Shown piece after piece: positions 24,586 through 34,405 of a DNA stretch of 64,000 nucleotides. The notes beneath the pieces are model-generated. The model ran no database searches and was not told where the DNA came from. It saw nothing but the letters and a program-made list of their open reading frames with translations. Every line of letters begins with the position of its first letter. Position 1 is the stretch's first letter. Where the stretch lies: the NCBI GenBank assembly GCA_934636655.1, contig CAKUAS010000003.1:1-64000 (forward strand). Reading direction: 5' to 3'. The DNA is from an uncultured Oscillospiraceae bacterium. Its GTDB lineage: Bacteria > Bacillota > Clostridia > Oscillospirales > Oscillospiraceae. Made by a program: the position numbers and the translations under genes.

Positions 24586-25783
24586 AATAAGCCCGTCGCG
24601 GCTTTGCGGCGAAATTAAAGCGCCGCCGTCGAAAAGCTATGCTCACCGCTGTCTGATCTGCGCAGCCCTCGCAGAGGGCAAGAGTAAGATCAGCGGCATT
24701 TCCGACAGCGAGGATATGCTCGCAACGCTCGACTGCGTAGAAGCCCTTGGCGCAAAATACGAAAAGTGCGGCGACACGGTTACGATCACCGGCAGAAACG
24801 GCAAAACACCGGAGGGTGCTGTGCTGCGCTGCCGCGAAAGCGGTAGCACGCTGAGGTTTATGATACCCCTTGCGCTCACGGGCGCGAAAGTGCGCTTTGA
24901 GGGAACACCAAGGCTTTTGGAGCGCGGCATCGGCATATACGAGGCGCTTCTCGGCGGCAGGGGCATAGAGATCAAAAAAGACGAACACGGCATTGAATTT
25001 TGCGGTGCGCTGACGGCTGGGGAGTATGTCCTGCGCGGCGACGTGAGCAGTCAGTTCGTATCGGGGCTTCTGTTTGCGCTGCCGACGCTCGAGGGCGACA
25101 GCGTGATAAAAGTCCTGCCGCCGGTCGAGAGCCGCGCGTATATCGATATAACGCTCGGCGTTCTGCGCTCCTTCGGCATCGGGATAGACGAGCCCGAGCC
25201 GAATGTCTTCACCGTTCCCGGCGGGCAGAGGTACATTGCCGGAGAAAAGACTGTCGAGGGCGACTGGTCAAACGCCGCGGCGCTTGAGGCGTTTAATTTT
25301 GTCGGCGGCAGCGTCAAGGTTACGGGGCTTGATTATAACAGTATTCAGGGCGACAGAGTGTGCCTTGAGTATTTTGAAAAGCTCAGGACTCCGGGGGTGC
25401 AGCTCGATATCTCAAACTGCCCCGATCTCGGCCCTGTGCTGTTTGCACTCTCGGCGGCACTGGGGCACGGAGCGGCCTTTACCGGAACGCGCCGGCTGCG
25501 GATAAAGGAGAGCGACAGAGCCGCCGTCATGGCGCAGGAGCTCGAAGTTTTTGGCATTGAGACGGAGCTTTACGATAACGAAGTTATTATAAAACAGGGG
25601 AAACCGGACATGCCCGCACGCACTCTCTCAGCGCATAACGATCACCGCATAGTCATGGCGCTCACACTTCTGTGCAGCTTGACGGGTGGCGTTATCGACG
25701 GTGTGCAGGCTGTGCGAAAGAGCTATCCGAATTACTTTACCGATCTCGGCTCACTCGGCTTGGAGGCAGAAAATGAAGCTTGA
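24575..25783 (+). CDS. aroA: EPSP synthase (3-phosphoshikimate 1-carboxyvinyltransferase)
   Basis: A 402-residue enzyme joining PEP to shikimate 3-phosphate. PPSKSYAHR at 15-23 binds shikimate phosphate and PEP; the usual LGNAGT-type PEP loop reads RESGSTLRF, a form found in some Clostridia. DYNSIQGD and the C-terminal HNDHRIVMA are present. Somewhat shorter than the usual 425-430 residues but with both lobes. The altered loop hints at a class II-like site, which is inference. Confidence 0.94.
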   Translation: MKLKISPSRLCGEIKAPPSKSYAHRCLICAALAEGKSKISGISDSEDMLATLDCVEALGAKYEKCGDTVTITGRNGKTPEGAVLRCRESGSTLRFMIPLALTGAKVRFEGTPRLLERGIGIYEALLGGRGIEIKKDEHGIEFCGALTAGEYVLRGDVSSQFVSGLLFALPTLEGDSVIKVLPPVESRAYIDITLGVLRSFGIGIDEPEPNVFTVPGGQRYIAGEKTVEGDWSNAAALEAFNFVGGSVKVTGLDYNSIQGDRVCLEYFEKLRTPGVQLDISNCPDLGPVLFALSAALGHGAAFTGTRRLRIKESDRAAVMAQELEVFGIETELYDNEVIIKQGKPDMPARTLSAHNDHRIVMALTLLCSLTGGVIDGVQAVRKSYPNYFTDLGSLGLEAENEA

Positions 25784-26648
25784 TAAAAACACAAAAATAC
25801 TTATACTCGGCCTCGGCCTCATGGGCGGCAGCTACGCGCAGTCGTTGACCAGCCACGGCTTTGAGGTCGGAGCGATAGCCCGGCGGCAGGAGACGATAGA
25901 TTACGCCCTGCGCGAGGGGATAATAGCTCATGGCAGAGCGGATATAGACCCTGCGTACATCGGGCAGTTTGATCTGCTCATTTTTGCGATGTATCCTCAC
26001 GCATTCGTCGAGTGGATAGAAAATTATCAGCAGTACATTAAGCCCGGAGCGCTCATAACGGACGTTACGGGCGTAAAGTGCAGCATCATCTATAAAATTC
26101 AGGGTATGCTGCGCGATGACCTTGAGTTTATCGGCGCGCACCCCATGGCCGGACGCGAGTGCAGCGGCGTTGAAAACGCGCGAATGGAGATATTCGAGGG
26201 TGCAAACTACATCGTTACGCCCACGGACAAAAACACTCCAGAGGCCATCGAGACATGCAAGGAGCTCGGCAGGATAATGGGCTTTAGAATGATCGCCGAG
26301 CTCACGCCCGAAAAGCACGACGAGATGATCGGCTTTCTCTCGCAGCTTGCGCACTGCATCGCGGTCTCGCTTATGGTGTGTAAGGATTCTCACCACCTTG
26401 TCGATTACACGGGCGACTCGTTCCGCGACCTTACGCGCATTGCAAAGATAAACGACGAGATGTGGAGCGAGCTGTTCCTTTTAAATCGTGATGAGCTTGT
26501 GCGCCAGATGGACCTTTTCAGCGAAAAGTTCGAGCTTTTACGAAACAGCATTGCAAACGGCGATAGAGAAACGATCCGCGAGATGATGCGCCTTTCCACA
26601 GAGCGCAGAAAATACTTTGACGTAAAAAAAGAGGATGATAAGTCATGA
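25773..26648 (+). CDS. tyrA: Prephenate dehydrogenase
   Basis: A 291-residue NAD-dependent enzyme for the tyrosine branch. Rossmann motif ILGLGLMGGSYAQSL near residues 10-24, the catalytic-histidine segment FIGAHPMAGREC and GFLSQLAHCIAVSLM. There is no C-terminal ACT domain, so feedback control by tyrosine is not obvious. The start at 25773 gives the family N-terminus and overlaps aroA. Confidence 0.94.
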   Translation: MKLDKNTKILILGLGLMGGSYAQSLTSHGFEVGAIARRQETIDYALREGIIAHGRADIDPAYIGQFDLLIFAMYPHAFVEWIENYQQYIKPGALITDVTGVKCSIIYKIQGMLRDDLEFIGAHPMAGRECSGVENARMEIFEGANYIVTPTDKNTPEAIETCKELGRIMGFRMIAELTPEKHDEMIGFLSQLAHCIAVSLMVCKDSHHLVDYTGDSFRDLTRIAKINDEMWSELFLLNRDELVRQMDLFSEKFELLRNSIANGDRETIREMMRLSTERRKYFDVKKEDDKS

Positions 26649-27673
26649 ACATGGAATTTAAGAGAAAAATGCCCACACCGCAGGCAATAAAGGAAATGTA
26701 CCCCATAACTCCCGAGCTTTCCGAGAGAAAAAAGGCAACGGACTCGGCTCTCAGAAAAATATTCACCGGCGAGGATGACAGGCTACTTTTAGTCATAGGC
26801 CCCTGCTCTGCCGACCGCGAGGATTCGGTGCTCGATTACATTTCGCGCCTGCGCCGCGTTCAGGAGAAGGTCGAAGACAAGATACTCATCGTTCCTCGCG
26901 TTTACACAAATAAGCCCCGTACGACCGGCGACGGCTACAAGGGCATGCTCCATCAGCCCGACCCCAACAGCTCGCCGGACATGCTGCGCGGCCTGATCGC
27001 CATCCGCAAGATGCACATGAAGGTGCTCGCCGAGACAGGCTTTTCCTGCGCAGACGAAATGCTGTATCCGGAAAATCACCATTACCTGTCGGACATGCTC
27101 AGCTATGTCGCAGTCGGCGCGAGGTCTGTCGAAAATCAGCTGCACAGACTGACTGCCAGCGGCCTTGATCTGCCGGTCGGTATGAAAAACCCCACGAGCG
27201 GCGATCTTTCCGTCATGATGAACTCCATCACCGCCGCCCAGCATCCGCACACCTTTGTTTATTCCAACTGGGAGGTGCAGAGTAAGGGCAATCCTCTTGC
27301 GCACGCAATTCTGCGCGGCTCGTCCAACAAGTACGGCAGGACGATACCCAACTACCACTACGAGGACATAAAGCTCCTGTGCGAGTTTTACTCGAAAAGC
27401 GGACTTAAAAACCCTGCTGTCGTCATCGACACGAACCATTCAAACTCCGGCAAGCAGTGGGATGAGCAGCCGCGCATCGCAAAGGAAATACTGCACAGCA
27501 CGCGCCACTCGGATGATATACTCCACCTTGTCAAGGGCCTCATGATCGAGTCCTACATTGAGGACGGCAACCAGAAGCCCGACGGCGGAGTTTACGGCAA
27601 GAGCATAACCGATGCCTGCCTCGGCTGGGATAAGACCGAAAGGCTCATCTACGAGCTGGCAGACCTGAGATAA
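26645..27673 (+). CDS. aroF: DAHP synthase, class I alpha (AroFGH type)
   Basis: A 342-residue enzyme condensing PEP with erythrose 4-phosphate. LLLVIGPCSADRE, PRVYTNKPRTTGDGYKG, GMKNPTSGDL and VIDTNHSNSGKQ match the E. coli AroF/G/H type rather than the shorter AroA-chorismate mutase type common in Bacilli. The first pathway enzyme sits near the end of the operon. Confidence 0.95.
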   Translation: MNMEFKRKMPTPQAIKEMYPITPELSERKKATDSALRKIFTGEDDRLLLVIGPCSADREDSVLDYISRLRRVQEKVEDKILIVPRVYTNKPRTTGDGYKGMLHQPDPNSSPDMLRGLIAIRKMHMKVLAETGFSCADEMLYPENHHYLSDMLSYVAVGARSVENQLHRLTASGLDLPVGMKNPTSGDLSVMMNSITAAQHPHTFVYSNWEVQSKGNPLAHAILRGSSNKYGRTIPNYHYEDIKLLCEFYSKSGLKNPAVVIDTNHSNSGKQWDEQPRIAKEILHSTRHSDDILHLVKGLMIESYIEDGNQKPDGGVYGKSITDACLGWDKTERLIYELADLR

Positions 27674-27710
27674 ACGATAATACACACTGAACAATGAAAG
27701 GGGAATCACT

Positions 27711-28901
27711 ATGATAGCAAAGAAAATGCTTGCACTCGGAAAAAGCGATTCGGCCATACGAGCCATCGCAGCCTACGGTGACGCGCGCCGCAGTGAAATC
27801 GGCAGCGAAAATGTTTTTGATTTCAGCATAGGCAACCCCAATGTTCCCGCGCCCGAAAAGGTGAAGAGCACGCTCATCGAGCTCCTGCAAAACGAGGAGA
27901 GCCTCGCTCTGCACGGCTACACCGCGGCTCCCGGAGCGATGGCTGCTCGTAAGGCCGCGGCGGCGCAGGAGAGCAAAAGAGCGGGTTATGAGATCCCGGC
28001 AGAGAGCATATATCTTACCTCCGGTGCGTCCTCGTCGCTGTCGATAGTCATGTCGGCACTTGTCAGCGAGGGCGAGAAGGTCGCGGTTCTGGCACCGTTT
28101 TTCCCGGAATACAAGGTCTTTGCCGAAAATGCCGGGGCGGAGGTCATAATAGTTCCTCCGGCGGGCGACGATATGCAGCCGTTCATGGCATCGTTTGAAG
28201 CTGCCGTCGAGCAGGGCGTTGCAGCGGTCATAATAAACTCGCCCAATAACCCCTCGGGCGCTATCCTCAGCGAGCAGACGCTCAGGGTCATGTCGAAGAT
28301 ACTTCAGGTCGCGCAGGAGGAGCAGGGGAAGAGCATTTTCCTCATAGCCGACGAGCCGTACCGCGAGCTTGTCTACGGTGATGTGACGGTGCCCTTCGTG
28401 CCGAATTTCTACAGCAACACCATCGTGTGCTATTCCTATTCCAAGAGCCTGTCGCTGCCCGGAGAGCGCCTCGGCTATATCATGGTACCGCCATGCGTGA
28501 AGGACAGCGGCGACGTTTTCGCGGCCGTCTGCGGCGCGGGCAGAGCGCTCGGCTACGTCTGCGCGCCGAGCCTTATGCAGCACATGCTCGCAAAATGCGC
28601 CGACGTGCAGCCTGATATCACAAGCTACGCCAAAAACCGCGACACGCTCTATGATGCGCTCAGCTCCATGGGCTTTGTCTGCGTAAAGCCGGACGGCGCG
28701 TTTTATCTGTTTATAAAAGCGCCGAAGGGCGACAGCGCGTCCGAGTTCTGCGAGAAGGCAAAGCAGTTTGAGATACTGCTCGTCCCGTCGGATAGCTTCG
28801 GCGTCGAGGGCTATGCCCGCCTTGCCTACTGCGTGTCCGAAAAGACAGCTTCGGACTCGCTCCCGGCATTCAAAAAGCTCGCCGAGCTCTACGGCCTGTA
28901 A
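27711..28901 (+). CDS. PLP-dependent class I/II aminotransferase
   Basis: A 396-residue aminotransferase of fold type I. Visible motifs: FSIGNPNVPAPEKVK, GASSSLSIVMSAL, NSPNNPSGAIL, ADEPYRELVYGD and SYSKSLSLPGERLGY with the PLP lysine. At the end of the aromatic operon it is probably the transaminase for phenylpyruvate and hydroxyphenylpyruvate. Specificity is inferred from position; aspartate aminotransferases look alike. Confidence 0.9.
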   Translation: MIAKKMLALGKSDSAIRAIAAYGDARRSEIGSENVFDFSIGNPNVPAPEKVKSTLIELLQNEESLALHGYTAAPGAMAARKAAAAQESKRAGYEIPAESIYLTSGASSSLSIVMSALVSEGEKVAVLAPFFPEYKVFAENAGAEVIIVPPAGDDMQPFMASFEAAVEQGVAAVIINSPNNPSGAILSEQTLRVMSKILQVAQEEQGKSIFLIADEPYRELVYGDVTVPFVPNFYSNTIVCYSYSKSLSLPGERLGYIMVPPCVKDSGDVFAAVCGAGRALGYVCAPSLMQHMLAKCADVQPDITSYAKNRDTLYDALSSMGFVCVKPDGAFYLFIKAPKGDSASEFCEKAKQFEILLVPSDSFGVEGYARLAYCVSEKTASDSLPAFKKLAELYGL

Positions 28902-28910
28902 AACGAAATT

Positions 28911-28948
28911 AAAACAGCTCCGTATGGGAAACCATACGGAGCTGTTTT
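28911..28948. terminator. Intrinsic terminator of the aromatic operon
   Basis: AACAGCTCCGTATGG-GAAA-CCATACGGAGCTGTT stem then T-run; also serves the convergent minus genes. Confidence 0.92.
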
Positions 28949-29128
28949 TTATTTGCGGCGGAGGCGAAGAGTGTTAAAGATATTCGATAAAACTACGCAC
29001 GCAAGCGAGGCGGCAAGCGGCCATGTGCCATAGCTTTTATCGACTATCGAAATAACGAGAAAAGCTATCCCTGCTATCGCAAGCAAAACGACAGATACTG
29101 CGAGCAGCGTGTTGGTCGTGCCCTTCAT
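28949..29128 (-). CDS. Two-helix membrane miniprotein
   Basis: A 59-residue frame beginning MKGTTNTLLAVSVVLLAIAG, with hydrophobic helices at about 7-29 and 34-51 and a basic C-terminus (RLRRK). It overlaps the stop of the ABC permease gene upstream and has GAGG before the ATG, so it is probably the last gene of the exporter operon. No family recognised; it may be an accessory subunit. Confidence 0.65.
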   Translation of the reverse strand: MKGTTNTLLAVSVVLLAIAGIAFLVISIVDKSYGTWPLAASLACVVLSNIFNTLRLRRK

Positions 29129-29129
29129 A

Positions 29130-30725
29130 TCACAGATGCCTCAGTATCTCGCTGCCGCGTGTGTTTATCCATTTAAGCTCAAGTGCGGCCAAAACGGAGA
29201 GCACCGCGATTGCAAGAGCCAGGAATGCCACAGAGCCGAGCTTTGCGCAAAGCAGGTAGTAGCCTACACCGAGCACAGCGGCGATGACCCAGCCGCCGAG
29301 CATTGCGATCAGAACGCCGATGCTCTGCTTTACGGCAATGGCTTCGGTCTGCCAGTTGAGGTTCGGCTTTTTCAGGTTTATGACGAGACCGAAGGCCGCG
29401 ATAAACAAAGTGAACACCGGCGGCAGAACGACGCACAGAAGTCCTGTCACGAAATTGGGGCGGAACAGGATACATACGCAGACCGAGCAGAATAGCTCAG
29501 GGATGACGGTCAGCAGTATGTGGAGCCTGAGCTTTGCGCGCAGCACCTCCTGCGGCCTTACGGGCAGTGACTGTGCTATCCACAGGCTTTTGCCCTCAAG
29601 GGATATAGAGGGCGCTGTGAGGTCGTTCATTGAGCCGATAACACACACGCCTATGGCCATCATGACGGTGAGAAAATCATCCGGGAAGGGGATCATGCCC
29701 GCAAGCATCGCGAGGTCCTGTCCCTTTATGAGCAGCGCGGCGCCCGCGAGAATGAGAAGCGGCGTTCCGAGCGCACAATTGAGCATATATGTCGGGCTTG
29801 CGAGAAAACGCGAAAGTTCGCGGTGCAGCAGAGCGGACGATGTGCTGCGCATTTTCGCTGTCTGCGCGCGGTATTCGCGCCTTGCAACCTTATCGGAGGT
29901 CGTTGCGATCTTGATAAAGCTGCGCGCGAGAATGCGGTAGGTGATGATAAAGAGGATTATGACCGCGAGCGTGACATACAGCATCGAAAGCCAGCCGCCC
30001 TGCCCGCAATCGCCGATGATGTACAGAACATAGGCAGAGTCCATGATCTTTTCGCCGACGGTGAGGGCGTTCATGATAAACTCCTGAATGAGTTCGTAGG
30101 CGTTAAAGCAGATAAAGTAGTAAAGCCCGAAGAATACCAGCGAGATGATGACGATGATGAGCGACTTGCTCTTCAGGCGCACGCTTATCTTCGCGACTAC
30201 CCAGCCCAGCAGGCAGGAAAGGATGAATACAAATACGCTCACGAGCACCGTCAGCAGCAATGCGCCGACAACGCCCGAGAATGAGGGCTTTGCAATAACA
30301 AAGTAGACGATGACGGCGGGCAGCATTACGACCGCGCTGAACATCAGCCCCATGAGGTACACGCCTGTAAGGCGCGAGATAAGGACATATTTCGTCGGGA
30401 TCGGCAGAGAAAGCATGAGGTCGTTGTCCTTGGCCTTATACAGGCTCGAATAGGTGTTGAACACGCCGCCGAATACGCCGAGAAACAGCGCCATGAGCGT
30501 CATCATGTCAAAATACAGCCAGTCGAGCCCCATGCCGACAAACGGACCGCACAGCGCGACCGCCAGCACCGTGAATATGCCGCCGATGACGACGATCATC
30601 AAAAGCGCGTACAACACGATGAACAGTATGCTCGTGCCTTTAGAGCGCACCTTGCCCTTTTTGCGGTCGTAGAAAAAGCTGCTGTTGAGCTCGTAAAGCT
30701 GCTTTCTTAAAAGAATTTTCAGCAT
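29130..30725 (-). CDS. ABC transporter permease, large putative exporter type
   Basis: A 531-residue membrane protein with about 12 hydrophobic helices in two halves separated by a hydrophilic loop near 285-310. KDNDLMLSLPIPTKYVLISR after helix 2 is typical of ABC-2-like putative exporters. Pairs with the ATPase gene directly upstream (overlap of seven bases). Substrate unknown. Confidence 0.85.
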   Translation of the reverse strand: MLKILLRKQLYELNSSFFYDRKKGKVRSKGTSILFIVLYALLMIVVIGGIFTVLAVALCGPFVGMGLDWLYFDMMTLMALFLGVFGGVFNTYSSLYKAKDNDLMLSLPIPTKYVLISRLTGVYLMGLMFSAVVMLPAVIVYFVIAKPSFSGVVGALLLTVLVSVFVFILSCLLGWVVAKISVRLKSKSLIIVIISLVFFGLYYFICFNAYELIQEFIMNALTVGEKIMDSAYVLYIIGDCGQGGWLSMLYVTLAVIILFIITYRILARSFIKIATTSDKVARREYRAQTAKMRSTSSALLHRELSRFLASPTYMLNCALGTPLLILAGAALLIKGQDLAMLAGMIPFPDDFLTVMMAIGVCVIGSMNDLTAPSISLEGKSLWIAQSLPVRPQEVLRAKLRLHILLTVIPELFCSVCVCILFRPNFVTGLLCVVLPPVFTLFIAAFGLVINLKKPNLNWQTEAIAVKQSIGVLIAMLGGWVIAAVLGVGYYLLCAKLGSVAFLALAIAVLSVLAALELKWINTRGSEILRHL

Positions 30726-31432
30726 GATGTGTCCTCCAACTCGAGGAACACTTCCTCAAGACTGTCATCGCCCTTGACCTCGGCCATGGTGCCCGAACGG
30801 ATGAGCTTGCCGCCCTTTATGATGGCGACTTGGTCGCAGAGCTTTTCGGCGACCTCGAGAACGTGGGTCGAGAAGAATATCGCGCCGCCTTCGTCGCACA
30901 GCTCGCGCATCATGCCTTTGAGGATGTGAGCGGCCTTGGGGTCGAGGCCGACAAAGGGCTCATCCATGATGATGAGCTTCGGCGAGTGTATCCAGGCGGA
31001 AATTATGGCGAGCTTCTGCTTCATGCCGTGAGAGTAAGCCGATATAGGCTGTGCAAGATCCTTTGTGAGCTCAAAAAGCTCGGCGTATTTTTCAATGCGC
31101 GACTTTCTGTCCTCGGGGCTCACGCCGAAGATGTCGGCGATGAAATTGAGGTACTTTATGCCCGTCATATACTCGTACAGGTCGGGATTGTCGGGGATGT
31201 AGGCAAGCACGCGCTTGCAGGCGATGGGATCGTCCTTTATCGACTTGCCGTCAATAAGTATCTCGCCCTTGTCAAAGTCGAGAATTCCGACCGCGGCCTT
31301 GAGCGTTGTGGTCTTGCCCGCACCGTTATGGCCTATAAAGCCGTAGATCGTTCCGGGTGCGATGTGCAGGCTGAGATCGTCCACAGCCTTCTTCTCGCCG
31401 TAGCATTTTGTAAGTCCTTTAATTTCGAGCAT
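30719..31432 (-). CDS. ABC transporter ATP-binding protein
   Basis: A 237-residue ATPase. Walker A GHNGAGKTT, signature YSHGMKQKLAI, Walker B LIIMDEPFVGLD and the H-loop STHVLEVAE. AGGAGG precedes the ATG at 31432. Partner of the 531-residue permease. Confidence 0.93.
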   Translation of the reverse strand: MLEIKGLTKCYGEKKAVDDLSLHIAPGTIYGFIGHNGAGKTTTLKAAVGILDFDKGEILIDGKSIKDDPIACKRVLAYIPDNPDLYEYMTGIKYLNFIADIFGVSPEDRKSRIEKYAELFELTKDLAQPISAYSHGMKQKLAIISAWIHSPKLIIMDEPFVGLDPKAAHILKGMMRELCDEGGAIFFSTHVLEVAEKLCDQVAIIKGGKLIRSGTMAEVKGDDSLEEVFLELEDTSC

Positions 31433-31452
31433 GTTTCTGCCTCCTTTACTGT

Positions 31453-32358
31453 TTATCTGTCTCCGTACCGTGGCCGGCACAGCACATTTATGAGAACATA
31501 GGCTGCCGTTACGACAACGACCGAGCCGGCGAGAATGAGGTACATCGCGCTCTGCGATACGGCCTCGCCGGAAAAATATATGTTGCAGTCGACGCTGTCT
31601 CGTATCGCGTCGAGCACCTGCTCGGGTACGCCGACATCGCCCATTTCGCTGATCGCGCCGCGCATCCAGTGGTTATGCAGAAGGCTCGTCGCATAGGTGC
31701 CGGGAAGGAAGGACAGCACCTTCTGCAGACCCTCGGCGAAGTTCGACATGGGCATGTACGCGCCGCATATGAAGCCGTAGCAGGCGCTTACGAGCGTTCC
31801 AACGGCCGACATCTGCCCCTGCGTCGTGAGAAAATAGTGCAGGCAGGAGGAAAGCGCCGTGCCGAACAATGTCAGCAGAAAAACGTCGAGCAGGATAAGC
31901 GCAATGTCCGCGCCGCTCAAATACCAGCCCTGACTGTAGGTGTACAGAAGGCAGATGCCGCAGGTAACAAGGCACACGATGAGCGTGGCGGCGGCGGACG
32001 CGGCGAAATAGCCCATGGCGAGCACGCTGCGCTTTACCGGCGTTACCGTAAGGTCGCGCACGGAGCCCGTGACCTTATCCTGTATCATGAGAAGGTTCGA
32101 GCAGAAGGCAATTGTCACGCAGCAGACGGCCAGGATAGACGAGGCAAGCTGCCCCGCGACAACGCCGTCGATGATGCTGTCCGAGAGCGTAAAGCCTGCG
32201 GGCAGCGCGGAAATAAAGCTTTCGCGGTAGATCTTAGAAAGAAAGCTGACATACAGAATGAGAAGAATCACGGGGGTTATCAGCGAGGAAAGAAACATGC
32301 CCTTGTCTTTAAAAAACAGCTTTGCATTGCGCTTTGTCAGAATAAGCAGTGTTTTCAT
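31453..32358 (-). CDS. ABC-2 type permease
   Basis: A 301-residue membrane protein with an N-terminal amphipathic segment (NAKLFFKDKGMFLSSLITPV), a long extracellular loop and five to six helices, the DrrB/NodJ-like ABC-2 layout. Starts within the stop of the ATPase gene at 32355. Likely exports a drug, lipid or peptide, or protects against one; not determinable. Confidence 0.88.
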   Translation of the reverse strand: MKTLLILTKRNAKLFFKDKGMFLSSLITPVILLILYVSFLSKIYRESFISALPAGFTLSDSIIDGVVAGQLASSILAVCCVTIAFCSNLLMIQDKVTGSVRDLTVTPVKRSVLAMGYFAASAAATLIVCLVTCGICLLYTYSQGWYLSGADIALILLDVFLLTLFGTALSSCLHYFLTTQGQMSAVGTLVSACYGFICGAYMPMSNFAEGLQKVLSFLPGTYATSLLHNHWMRGAISEMGDVGVPEQVLDAIRDSVDCNIYFSGEAVSQSAMYLILAGSVVVVTAAYVLINVLCRPRYGDR

Positions 32359-33272
32359 TTTTCCTCACCTCCCGAGAGAGCCTTGCCCGTTACGGCAAGG
32401 AAAACGTCGTCCATTTTGCCCTTTGTTATCTCAAAATCGTTAAAAAGCTCGGGGTGCCCGGTTATGAGCTTCGTCGCGGCGGCGGTGTTCGGAACGGACA
32501 CGCGGTACGCGTCGCGCAGAGCTTCGTATTTGAGCCCCAGGGCGCTGAGGGCATCGGGATCAACGCCGTAAAAGGTTATGTAGTCGCCGGTATAGGCGTT
32601 TTTGAGAGCCAGGGGCGTGCCCTCGGCTGCGATGCTGCCGCTGTCTAAAATGACGACGTAGTCCGCATCGGCGGCCTCCTCCATGTAGTGCGTCGTGAGG
32701 AAAACGGTCATGTGTTCTTTTTCGCGCAGCGAGCGCACGACGCTCCACAGAAGCTTTCGCGTCTGCGGGTCGAGACCGGTCGTCGGCTCGTCGAGGATGA
32801 GTATCTCCGGCCTGTGCAGCAGGGCGCGGGCAATGTCTATCCTGCGGCGCTGACCGCCGGAGAGCTTGCCGACGCTGCGGCCGAGCAGGTCTGAAAAATC
32901 GAGAAGCTCTGAAAGCTCCCTGAGCCGATCTTCGAAGGCTTTGCCCGTTATGCCGTACAGCGCCGCGCGGCTTTCGAGATTATCGCGCACCGACAGCGGC
33001 TTATCAAGGACGCTGCCCTGAAACACGACGCCGAGCCTGCGCGTTATCTCGGAAATATCCTTATCCGCGTTAAGACCGGAGATCTTCACGCTGCCGCTGT
33101 CGGCCTTTAATTGGCCGCACATGATGGATATGGTCGTGCTTTTTCCCGCGCCGTTCACGCCGAGAAATGCGAACAGCTCGCCCCGGCGGACGTGAAAGGA
33201 AAGGTCGCTGACGGCCTTAACGCTGCCGAAAGTTTTATTAAGATGAGATATCTCAATTATATGCTGGTCCAT
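32355..33272 (-). CDS. ABC transporter ATP-binding protein (DrrA-like)
   Basis: A 305-residue ATPase with a C-terminal extension of about 85 residues, as in DrrA/CcmA-type exporters. Walker A GVNGAGKST, signature LSGGQRRRIDIA, Walker B ILILDEPTTGLD and TTHYMEEA. AAGGAG precedes the ATG. Downstream of the XRE regulator gene by 15 nt. Confidence 0.93.
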   Translation of the reverse strand: MDQHIIEISHLNKTFGSVKAVSDLSFHVRRGELFAFLGVNGAGKSTTISIMCGQLKADSGSVKISGLNADKDISEITRRLGVVFQGSVLDKPLSVRDNLESRAALYGITGKAFEDRLRELSELLDFSDLLGRSVGKLSGGQRRRIDIARALLHRPEILILDEPTTGLDPQTRKLLWSVVRSLREKEHMTVFLTTHYMEEAADADYVVILDSGSIAAEGTPLALKNAYTGDYITFYGVDPDALSALGLKYEALRDAYRVSVPNTAAATKLITGHPELFNDFEITKGKMDDVFLAVTGKALSGGEEK

Positions 33273-33287
33273 AGACTCTCCTTATAT

Positions 33288-34292
33288 TTAACAGCGATTA
33301 CTTCTTGAGCGGAGGATAACTCCGCGGAAGGCCGCTATCGCGCCGTACAGAACTCCGGCCACGGCCCAGATATACCAAAGCGTGCCCGGCTGACCGTTGC
33401 CGTTCGGGCCGAAGGTGCAGTAGAGGAATATTGCCGTTACGATGAGCCAGTAAGCGGTGCTCACCGCACCGAAAACGGCGCTTTTTTTCTTGTTTTCGCG
33501 CGTGTAGTCTCCCTCCTCGAGGAGCTTATCCATAGCCGAGCTGTACACGCCGCCGTAAACGAAGGCATAGCAGCCGAACGCTGCCAGCAGCAGAAGCAGG
33601 CATACCGCGGCGACGTAGTAAATGTCCGCCCTGAAAAATGCGATGGACGCAAACAGCGGCAGTACCGAGAGAATGCAAAGAACCGTGCCGAGGGTGTTAA
33701 GGCGCGAATACTGCTCGGAAAACTCCTTTTTACGCTCTTTTACCATGCTTGCAACGCCGTATTCGGTCTCAAACGCCTCTTTTTCAAGAAACTCGAAGTC
33801 GGCGGCGCGGTGGCCGGTGCGGATAAAGAGCACGACGGCAGCGGCGACGATGCAGAGCAATATGCACAGTCCGATACCGGCCGCCGCGTTTTCGCTTATG
33901 CCGAAGTATGTGACTCCGCTCATGCCGGCAAGTAAGATGAGCGCGATCGGCGAAATGATGCAAAGAAGCGTTGCAAGCGCGATCTTCGGCGCGTCGGCCT
34001 TGCGGATGGAAAGATAGCTTGAGGCCTCCTCCATCGACACGCGGCGCAGCGCGCTCTCGGGCTCGGCGCTGTCAAACTCCTCGTTTTCCATCTCATCTTT
34101 TAAGAGATAGTCGGTCGTTACGCCGAAGAGACGGCTCATCTGCACGATGCGCTCCATATCGGGGATCGACTGCGCGCCCTCCCATTTGGATACGGACTGG
34201 CGCGTAACGTTAAGCTGAGCGGCCAGCTCATCCTGCGACCAGCCTGCCTTTTTGCGCAGGTTTATTATCTTGTCTGCCAATATCATTTTCAT
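33288..34292 (-). CDS. XRE-type HTH regulator with C-terminal membrane region
   Basis: A 334-residue protein. Residues about 1-65 are a Cro/CI HTH (NLRKKAGWSQDELAAQLNVT, RQSVSKWEGAQ). After an acidic linker come about six hydrophobic helices (near 105-125, 130-152, 205-225, 230-252, 280-300, 310-327). Such membrane-tethered XRE proteins often head ABC exporter operons in Clostridia and may read membrane stress. It leads the four ABC genes. Confidence 0.88.
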   Translation of the reverse strand: MKMILADKIINLRKKAGWSQDELAAQLNVTRQSVSKWEGAQSIPDMERIVQMSRLFGVTTDYLLKDEMENEEFDSAEPESALRRVSMEEASSYLSIRKADAPKIALATLLCIISPIALILLAGMSGVTYFGISENAAAGIGLCILLCIVAAAVVLFIRTGHRAADFEFLEKEAFETEYGVASMVKERKKEFSEQYSRLNTLGTVLCILSVLPLFASIAFFRADIYYVAAVCLLLLLAAFGCYAFVYGGVYSSAMDKLLEEGDYTRENKKKSAVFGAVSTAYWLIVTAIFLYCTFGPNGNGQPGTLWYIWAVAGVLYGAIAAFRGVILRSRSNRC

Positions 34293-34345
34293 GTCCTCCT
34301 GTTCGGAAAATTGTGTCCCAACAGTAGCATTTTTTGCGGTTACAG

Positions 34346-34396
34346 GCTATAAAGCCGGGTTTGAAATGTGTCAACCGGCGGTTGCGGCCGGTTGAC
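34346..34396 (-). promoter_or_regulatory. Promoter with overlapping inverted repeat before the XRE-ABC operon
   Basis: Minus strand TTGACA (34369-34374), 17-bp spacer, TATAGC. The inverted repeat GTCAACCGG (34370-34378) / CCGGTTGAC (34388-34396) overlaps the -35 box and could be the XRE autoregulatory operator; it could also act as a stem ending transcription from 34406. Confidence 0.55.
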
Positions 34397-34405
34397 AAGG
34401 CCAAG

